NCBI RefSeq assembly: GCF_015244675.1
Contig: NZ_JABCQO010000008.1
Coordinates: 62,001 to 126,000, forward strand
Direction of reading: 5' to 3'
Length of the DNA: 64,000 bases
Origin: Gluconobacter cerevisiae
GTDB lineage: Bacteria; Pseudomonadota; Alphaproteobacteria; Acetobacterales; Acetobacteraceae
The translations under genes and the position numbers were made by a program. This document shows, piece after piece, positions 59,501 through 64,000 of this stretch. Position 1 is the stretch's first letter. Every line of letters begins with the position of its first letter. The notes under the pieces are model-generated. The model had not been told where the DNA came from, did not search any database, and worked only from the letters and a program-made list of their open reading frames with translations.

Positions 59501-59770
59501 ATGCCCGATGAAAATACCGGCAGCACAGATTTGCTTGAACGAGTTGTGCGTGTCGAGACAAAACTCGAGCATCAGCAGGACACGACGCAGTCTCTGTCGG
59601 ATCGTGTGGGAACGCTTGAAGATACGGTGAAAAGCGGCTTCGCATCTCTCGGCGCCAAAATGGATTCTTTAAACAGCCGTCGCGCCATGGTCATCGCGGG
59701 TGGCTCAGGCATGGGAGGCGGTGTCGCTGTGGGTCTGTATTCCCTCGCACACCTGCTTTGGCACCTGTAA
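59501..59770 (+). CDS. Small coiled-coil protein with one membrane segment (holin-like)
   Basis: 89 residues: LLERVVRVETKLEHQQDTTQ, then SLSDRVGTLEDTVKSGFASL is a coiled coil, and RAMVIAGGSGMGGGVAVGLY SLAHLLWHL is a membrane helix. The shape recalls XhlA/hemolysin-type holin partners. Overlaps the endolysin-like gene by TAATG. Confidence 0.68.
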   Translation: MPDENTGSTDLLERVVRVETKLEHQQDTTQSLSDRVGTLEDTVKSGFASLGAKMDSLNSRRAMVIAGGSGMGGGVAVGLYSLAHLLWHL

Positions 59771-60249
59771 TGACCAGACTTAATCTCTCACAGATCAAGC
59801 GTCTGTGGATCCGTCCGGCATTGCAGGCAATTGGCCTGGATGATCCGGCTCACGTCAACATCGTGACGGGCATCGGACTGGTCGAGAGCGGCTATGTCTG
59901 GCTGGAGCAGCTGCACGATGGACCTGCCAAGGGGTTCTGGCAGATGGAGCCTGCCACCCATGACGACATCTGGAAAAACTCGTTGCCGGCACCGTGCCGG
60001 TCGAAGATTGCGTCCGGACTGAACCGCCTTTTGTATGGCCAGACTCATTCCGCCGATTTGATGATCGCTCTCCCGCTGTATGGCGCGGGCATGTGTGCGG
60101 TCAAAGTTCTTCTGGCGCCTGAACCGATCCCGGCCGCTGACGATGCGTCCGGCCAGGCGCGGTATCACAAACGCTGGTACAACAGCCCGCTTGGAGCAGC
60201 CTCTGTGATGGCCAACATCTCGAACTTTCAGGCCGCGATCGCCGCCTGA
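59770..60249 (+). CDS. Endolysin-like transglycosylase
   Basis: 159 residues from ATG 59770. GIGLVESGYVWLEQLHDGPA then KGFWQMEPATHDDIWKN holds the catalytic Glu (VESGY) and the GFWQMEP motif of lysozyme-like transglycosylases. Breaks peptidoglycan for release. No signal peptide, so it needs a holin. Confidence 0.77.
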   Translation: MTRLNLSQIKRLWIRPALQAIGLDDPAHVNIVTGIGLVESGYVWLEQLHDGPAKGFWQMEPATHDDIWKNSLPAPCRSKIASGLNRLLYGQTHSADLMIALPLYGAGMCAVKVLLAPEPIPAADDASGQARYHKRWYNSPLGAASVMANISNFQAAIAA

Positions 60250-60276
60250 CATTCCCTCGAATATCTGGAGAACACC

Positions 60277-60612
60277 ATGGACTGGACAACCCTGTTCCAG
60301 ACGGTCCTGCCGTACCTGCCTGCGCGGTATGCGGGAGATATCGTCTCGATCCTGACCTTCCTGATCGCGGCGGCCGCGCTGGCCATGCGCTTCTGGAAGC
60401 CGCCCGCCTCGGGCAGCAGGCTGTCGCTGATCTACAAGGTCGTTTCCAGCCTGGCGCAGTCGAAGGGCTGGAACACGAATGCTTATCAGCCCGATGCCAA
60501 GGCCCTGATGATCCCGGCCGAGGCCAGCCGTACGATCGAGGCGGCCAAGCTGGGCCTCGATCCGACCTCAACCCATCCCAAGGCTGGTGCGCCTCCCAAG
60601 CCGGCCGCCTGA
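60277..60612 (+). CDS. Lysis-region membrane protein (holin or spanin partner)
   Basis: 111 residues with one membrane helix (IVSILTFLIAAAALAMRFW), then a soluble part with KALMIPAEASRTIEAAKLGL and a Pro/Ala-rich end. In the lysis cluster, either holin or i-spanin-like; not decidable from sequence. Confidence 0.62.
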   Translation: MDWTTLFQTVLPYLPARYAGDIVSILTFLIAAAALAMRFWKPPASGSRLSLIYKVVSSLAQSKGWNTNAYQPDAKALMIPAEASRTIEAAKLGLDPTSTHPKAGAPPKPAA

Positions 60613-60656
60613 CCCGAAGGAGGCAGGCTCCGCCTGTCAGACCGCTCTGCAATGAC

Positions 60657-60708
60657 AACTTGCGAATTTGCGCAAGTTCATCCGCCGCCCTCTGAGGCGG
60701 TTTTTTTT
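60657..60708 (+). terminator. Tandem hairpins before the lipoprotein gene
   Basis: AACTTGCG/CGCAAGTT (60657-60678, perfect 8-bp stem) and CCGCC/GGCGG followed by eight T (60685-60708). Two stem-loops in a row make a strong stop. Confidence 0.78.
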
Positions 60709-60723
60709 ATGTCTGGAGACTTC

Positions 60724-61269
60724 ATGCGTAACCTCTTTCTGCATCCGTTCGCTTTCCTGAGCTGCATCTTCCGTCCAGCACGCTCCCTGGCTGTTCTGTT
60801 GCTTGTCGGATGCTTCGGGCTGGCGGCTTGTCAGACCACGGCGAACACGGCGACCTTCAACACGGCCGCGCTCAACAGTGACGCCACGGCCATCGCCTAT
60901 GCGGTCCAGGCGATCGAAGGCATTCCCGAACTGGAAAGCCACCTGTCTGCTGCGGACAAGGCGAAGTTCGACAACCTGATCGCGCAGATCCGCAGCGTGA
61001 CAGCGCAGGTGGCGGCCAACTCCAATGGCTCCATCACGGTGGCGACCGGCAAGGACTGGGCCAAGTCGCTCGGCACGGATCTCGAAACCCTGCTGGCGAT
61101 CGCGACCCCGATCGTGAAGGTCTATTCGCCCTCGGCTGCCACCTACATGCAGACCGTCCAGGCGATGATTCCGCTGGTCGAGGCGCTGGCCGGTGTCACG
61201 GCATCTCCGTATGCCGCGCCTCTTCAGTCGCCGGAGCTGATCCGCGCCCGGATCTATCAGGGCGTCTAA
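60724..61269 (+). CDS. Phage lipoprotein (possible outer spanin)
   Basis: 181 residues from ATG 60724, starting after a terminator. The N-terminus has FLSCIFRPARSLAVLLLVGC FGLAACQTT, with lipobox LAAC giving a lipid-anchored Cys. The mature part is helical (DATAIAYAVQAIEGIPELES, then HLSAADKAKFDNLIAQIRSV). Position at the end of the lysis genes is typical for an o-spanin, though it is long for one. Confidence 0.72.
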   Translation: MRNLFLHPFAFLSCIFRPARSLAVLLLVGCFGLAACQTTANTATFNTAALNSDATAIAYAVQAIEGIPELESHLSAADKAKFDNLIAQIRSVTAQVAANSNGSITVATGKDWAKSLGTDLETLLAIATPIVKVYSPSAATYMQTVQAMIPLVEALAGVTASPYAAPLQSPELIRARIYQGV

Positions 61270-61275
61270 TGCGAA

Positions 61276-61295
61276 GAGGCGGCTTCGGCCGCCTC
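61276..61295 (+). terminator. Terminator after the lysis cluster
   Basis: GAGGCGGC-TTCG-GCCGCCTC, a perfect 8-bp stem with a UUCG loop. Only a weak T-run (CTTTT) follows. Confidence 0.65.
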
Positions 61296-61388
61296 AAACC
61301 CTTTTGGATCAGGTGACAGGCAATATCTCCTTGCCAGAGCGGAGTTGGCTCAATCCTTTTTACTGCTAAATTATCTAAGTATGAAAAA

Positions 61389-61955
61389 TTAATTTTTTAG
61401 CATTATTAAGACAGAGAAGCTTTCTTGTTGAACCAATTCATTAAATTCGGGGGAAACTGAAAATTGTTTTGACACTGTGCGTACATTATCAGGGTCAAAA
61501 CGATCCCAATTAATTTTTTGATAGGTAGATTGGCTAAAATCGAACGAAAACATTGGTTTCTTGTCATCGTTACCATACTGATCGGTAGAAATGTAAGAAT
61601 AAGAGAAGTGGCAAGATTCATTTTTTACAGAACGCATTACTTTTGGAATAATTTCTTTGAAAAGTTCAACAGAAAAAATATTAGCCAAGTAATGGAAGGC
61701 ACTATTCCCAGCTTCAGGATCTAGCCGTTTGTTAAACAAACCGGACTCGATCATCTCTGGAAGCTGAGCGGAGAACTTCTGTTGGTCGATATCGATGTTT
61801 GCCTGACACCCATTCATATCGTGAACGTTAACAGCCATTCCCCACTGTTCATCTTTAGCAACGGCGTCCGATGCGTTTACATGCTTCGGTGCAGTCGTCA
61901 GCACCAAAATACAAATAAGATAAATCTTTAGTCTTATTCGGAATAATGCAGCCAT
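61389..61955 (-). CDS. AT-rich secreted moron of unknown function
   Basis: 188 residues. Start ATG 61955 (GGAGGGACAA upstream): ALFRIRLKIYLICILVLTTA PKHVNAS is a signal peptide. The mature part has DMNGCQANIDIDQQKFSAQL, GNSAFHYLANIFSVELFKEI and SCHFSYSYISTDQYGN, with two Cys that could pair. Strongly AT-rich. Shares a leader block with the lipoprotein moron at 47394. Probably exported to the periplasm or surface; role unknown. Confidence 0.72.
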   Translation of the reverse strand: MAALFRIRLKIYLICILVLTTAPKHVNASDAVAKDEQWGMAVNVHDMNGCQANIDIDQQKFSAQLPEMIESGLFNKRLDPEAGNSAFHYLANIFSVELFKEIIPKVMRSVKNESCHFSYSYISTDQYGNDDKKPMFSFDFSQSTYQKINWDRFDPDNVRTVSKQFSVSPEFNELVQQESFSVLIMLKN

Positions 61956-61960
61956 TTGTC

Positions 61961-61990
61961 CCTCCACGTATACACCGCAACATGCCGGAG
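61961..61990 (-). promoter_or_regulatory. Shared leader block of two secreted morons (copy 2)
   Basis: CCTCCACGTATACACCGC then AACATGCCGGAG, the partner of 48251-48280. Includes the ribosome site of the moron at 61955. Confidence 0.55.
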
Positions 61991-62004
61991 AACGAAAGGG
62001 CGGG

Positions 62005-62205
62005 CTAGGCGTCCTTTTCGGAGTCTAGTCCTTTTTGGATTAGGCGGCGGATGGCTTCGGATCGGGATAAATTATGAGCAGCCGCCCATGCCTCGAGAGC
62101 CGCGACGTCCTGTTCTGGCATTCGCGTGGATATCAGCGGGTCTCTGCCATTTTCGGGCGGACGACCTCTCTTCTTTTTTTGGTGCACCGATATTGCATTG
62201 CTCAT
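62005..62205 (-). CDS. RHH repressor (module 3)
   Basis: 66 residues: basic start (HQKKKRGRPPENGRDP), then LISTRMPEQDVAALEAWAAA HNLSRSEAIRRLIQKGL, a standard ribbon-helix-helix. Divergent from the Rha/KilAC antirepressor gene with a 12-bp inverted repeat between. Likely represses it. Confidence 0.78.
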   Translation of the reverse strand: MSNAISVHQKKKRGRPPENGRDPLISTRMPEQDVAALEAWAAAHNLSRSEAIRRLIQKGLDSEKDA

Positions 62206-62230
62206 AATTACGGTATACCCATATAAGCAA

Positions 62231-62260
62231 GGCGAAGCAAGACGGCCATCTCGCTTCGCC
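62231..62260. promoter_or_regulatory. Inverted repeat in the module 3 divergent region
   Basis: GGCGAAGCAAGA and TCTCGCTTCGCC (62231-62242, 62249-62260), 11 of 12 pairs, 6-bp gap. No T-run, so it is more likely an operator for the RHH protein or a leader hairpin of the antirepressor mRNA than a terminator. Confidence 0.5.
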
Positions 62261-62289
62261 CCCTAACCACCAGCAAGGGGCTATATCCC

Positions 62290-63057
62290 ATGTCGGCAGC
62301 TAATATGCTCGATATCACAAATTCGACGACAAAGACCATGTCCAGCCGCGAGATCGCGGAGCTAACGGGAAGCGGTCATGACAATGTGTTGAAAACAGTT
62401 CGCTCCCTCATAAAAAGGGGTGTCGTTTCTGGAAACGACACCCCTTACGTCCATTCGCAAAATGGGCAGACCTACACGGAAATTCTACTCGACTACCGCA
62501 ACACGATGGTTGTGGTGTCTGGCTATAGCCCTGAACTGCGCGCCAAGGTAATTGATCGCTGGATGGAGTTGGAGACACGCGCCGCCGTCGGACAGGCAGT
62601 CCCGGCCTCCTTCCGTGAGGCCCTGCTTCTAGCAGCCGACCAGCAGGAGAAGATTGAGGCACAAGACAAGGCTCTTGCAGTTGTCACACCAAAAGCCGCC
62701 GCCCTCGACCGCATCAGCACGGCAGACGGATCATACGGCCTGACGGAAGCGGCTAAGATCCTGCAAGTGAAGCCCAAGGCGCTGATTGCGTTCATGGCCA
62801 CGTCGCAGTGGATCTATCGCCGGAACAACGGCAAGAACTGGCTGGCCTATCAAGCCAAAATCGACGCCGGGTATCTCTGGCACAAGATCGCCACCTACAC
62901 GGGCCCGAACGGCGAGGAAAAGACCCGCGATACGGTGAAAGTTCTGCCTAAGGGTCTCGCAAAACTGGCTCAGATCGTGCCGGGTGCGAAGATTGATCCG
63001 GACCTGATGCAGATGGAGGCGCGCCCTTTCGCCAAGAAGCCGGAGCCAGCGTCATGA
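62290..63057 (+). CDS. Phage antirepressor, Rha-like plus KilAC (module 3)
   Basis: 255 residues. The N-terminal half is Rha-like: MSSREIAELTGSGHDNVLKT VRSLIKRG, then YTEILLDYRNTMVVVSGYSP and ELRAKVIDRWMELE. The C-terminal KilAC (from AALDRISTADGSYGLTEAAK on) is almost identical to the gene at 27600. One KilAC is thus joined to two different N-terminal domains in the same prophage. Confidence 0.88.
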   Translation: MSAANMLDITNSTTKTMSSREIAELTGSGHDNVLKTVRSLIKRGVVSGNDTPYVHSQNGQTYTEILLDYRNTMVVVSGYSPELRAKVIDRWMELETRAAVGQAVPASFREALLLAADQQEKIEAQDKALAVVTPKAAALDRISTADGSYGLTEAAKILQVKPKALIAFMATSQWIYRRNNGKNWLAYQAKIDAGYLWHKIATYTGPNGEEKTRDTVKVLPKGLAKLAQIVPGAKIDPDLMQMEARPFAKKPEPAS

Positions 63058-63340
63058 ACGCGCTGGCCACCCGGCAGGACGCACGGGTTACAGGCGCGGT
63101 CATGGTCGAGGGTGAGATGCTGTGCTTTGACGCAACGGACTACGATCTCGAACCGGGAACGGAAGCCGTGGTCATTGGGACGAAAGGCGAGATCTATGTC
63201 GCGCCCATCGCGAAAAACCATCCAGAGGACCGGGCACGGCTGGCCCGCATTCGCTGCGCTCTCATTCCGTATGTGTCTGGCTTTTACTCGCCTCGAGTGC
63301 CGGAATTTTTACAGGTAAAGGTGCTCGGGCGGTATGTGCC
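62693..63340. repeat. Inverted repeat, right arm (648 bp)
   Basis: Same sequence as 27317-27964 in the other direction, with only a few differences. Starts in the codons just before AALDRIS and ends inside the last codons of the next gene, where the two copies diverge. Confidence 0.85.
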
Positions 63341-63404
63341 CATATTCTCTCCGGCTTCGGAGAAAGCAGGAAAGAGTGCAGTGCGGGCGTTGGAACGCGC
63401 CTGA
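63054..63404 (+). CDS. Antirepressor-linked phage protein (copy 2)
   Basis: 116 residues; first 90 nearly identical to the gene at 27253 (Ser-to-Cys and Ala-to-Pro changes), then a different C-terminus (SPASEKAGKSAVRALERA). Overlaps the antirepressor stop as copy 1 does. Confidence 0.7.
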   Translation: MNALATRQDARVTGAVMVEGEMLCFDATDYDLEPGTEAVVIGTKGEIYVAPIAKNHPEDRARLARIRCALIPYVSGFYSPRVPEFLQVKVLGRYVPIFSPASEKAGKSAVRALERA

Positions 63405-63448
63405 CTACGGAGAGCCGCCCTTCGGGGCGCTCTGCGCCTGACCATCCA

Positions 63449-63475
63449 AGCCGCCCCTCACCGGGCGGCTTTTTT
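63449..63475 (+). terminator. Terminator of antirepressor module 3
   Basis: AGCCGCCC-CTCACC-GGGCGGCT plus six T, identical in its 22-base hairpin to 51308-51329. A second, weaker hairpin (GCCGCCC-TTCG-GGGCG) precedes it at about 63414-63430. Confidence 0.85.
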
Positions 63476-63487
63476 ATTGGAAAATCC

Positions 63488-64000
63488 ATGATCTATAAAC
63501 TGGGCAAGCGCGCCCCGAAACATGACCCGCGCACCTATCGCCTCGGCCGGGTGCTGGCCGTGCGTCTGCCGGCCGTGCCCGCAGCGCGGGACTGGTCGCA
63601 GAACGTGCCCTATCAGATGTGGGGCAATGACCGCTTCGGCTGCTGCGCGTTCGCCGCGCACGCCGCGCTGGTAGCGACCTGGACGAAGGCCGCGCAGAGC
63701 CTTGTGATGCTGTCGACCGAAACGGTGTTGGCGAATTATGCAGCGCTGACGGGCTTCGATCCGGCGACCGGGGCCAATGATGACGGCACCATCCTGCTGG
63801 ACGAGCTGAACGCCTGGCGTCGTGACGGCCTCCTGCGGCCGGGACAGACCCGCGATTACCTGACCGCCTACGGCTCGATCGCGCCGACCGATGTCGTGGG
63901 CATCCGTCGTGCCATCGCCTATCTGGGCGGCGTGCTGGCGGGTGTGCAGGTGCCGCAAGGCTTCCTCGATCTGGGACTTGGCGAGACCTGGGACTGGGAG
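63488..64000 (+). CDS. Hypothetical protein with a papain-like Cys motif (runs off the window)
   Basis: 171 codons from ATG 63488, still open at the edge. After KLGKRAPKHDPRTYRLGR come DWSQNVPYQMWGNDRFGCCA then FAAHAALVATWTKAA, reminiscent of the Cys-Ala helix of papain-like folds (QxxxGxCxAFA). The function and end are unknown. It is higher in GC than the genes before it. Likely still prophage, since no full tRNA-Val has appeared. Confidence 0.65.
   Translation, partial: MIYKLGKRAPKHDPRTYRLGRVLAVRLPAVPAARDWSQNVPYQMWGNDRFGCCAFAAHAALVATWTKAAQSLVMLSTETVLANYAALTGFDPATGANDDGTILLDELNAWRRDGLLRPGQTRDYLTAYGSIAPTDVVGIRRAIAYLGGVLAGVQVPQGFLDLGLGETWDWE

Overview
The window looks like part of the chromosome of an acetic acid bacterium (Acetobacteraceae; Gluconobacter, Acetobacter or Komagataeibacter are plausible). 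This is inferred from the style of the host genes and the IS5-family relics. No rRNA or species marker is present to settle it. About 14 kb of host DNA on the left is followed by a large, apparently intact myovirus-type prophage that runs off the right edge.

Host part (1-14 kb). A MarR regulator and a dead IS5-family transposase precede a TonB-dependent receptor next to a Tat-exported phospholipase C/phosphoesterase. Then comes a scarred stretch: an IS relic, a truncated and frameshifted MFS pseudogene, an isochorismatase-fold hydrolase and a divergent TetR regulator with two matching operators. After an orphan gene there is an FAD monooxygenase divergent from a MarR regulator, a DUF2256 zinc-ribbon protein, PsiE and an SDR oxidoreductase.

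Prophage start (14-24 kb). The left end is the 3' part of tRNA-Val(GAC), next to a tyrosine integrase. A leftward operon of many tiny overlapping genes (integrase, excisionase-like protein, Dam-type methylase, YqaJ exonuclease and others) reads from a promoter near 20.0 kb. An S24-type repressor (22.3 kb) faces a Cro-like gene. Sites resembling TGCGGGGATATCCCCGCA lie in both the leftward and rightward promoters. Between the repressor and the leftward operon sits a two-gene DUF1828 cassette.

Rightward early and accessory region (23-31 kb). Small DNA-binding proteins, a RusA-like resolvase and a replication-type protein are followed by AT-rich morons. These include an Ltp-repeat protein, the family of known superinfection-exclusion proteins, and two small membrane proteins.

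Morphogenesis (31-61 kb). The order is terminase, portal, SPP1 gp7-like head protein, DUF2213 protein, cement, capsid, neck, sheath (DUF3383), tube, and tail chaperones joined by a probable -1 ribosomal frameshift. Tape measure, baseplate (plug, hub, Gp138 spike, Gp25, J, DUF2612), fibres and lysis genes follow. A 4.6-kb cargo island (BrnTA, lipoprotein, ribbon-helix-helix (RHH) proteins plus antirepressor, RelE/Xre toxin-antitoxin) interrupts the baseplate genes.

The most distinctive feature is three immI-like modules (27-29, 48-50 and 62-63 kb). Each pairs small RHH repressors with an antirepressor that has its own N-terminal domain and a KilAC C-terminal domain. Two of the modules share a near-identical 648-bp segment in inverted orientation, which spans the KilAC domain and the next gene.
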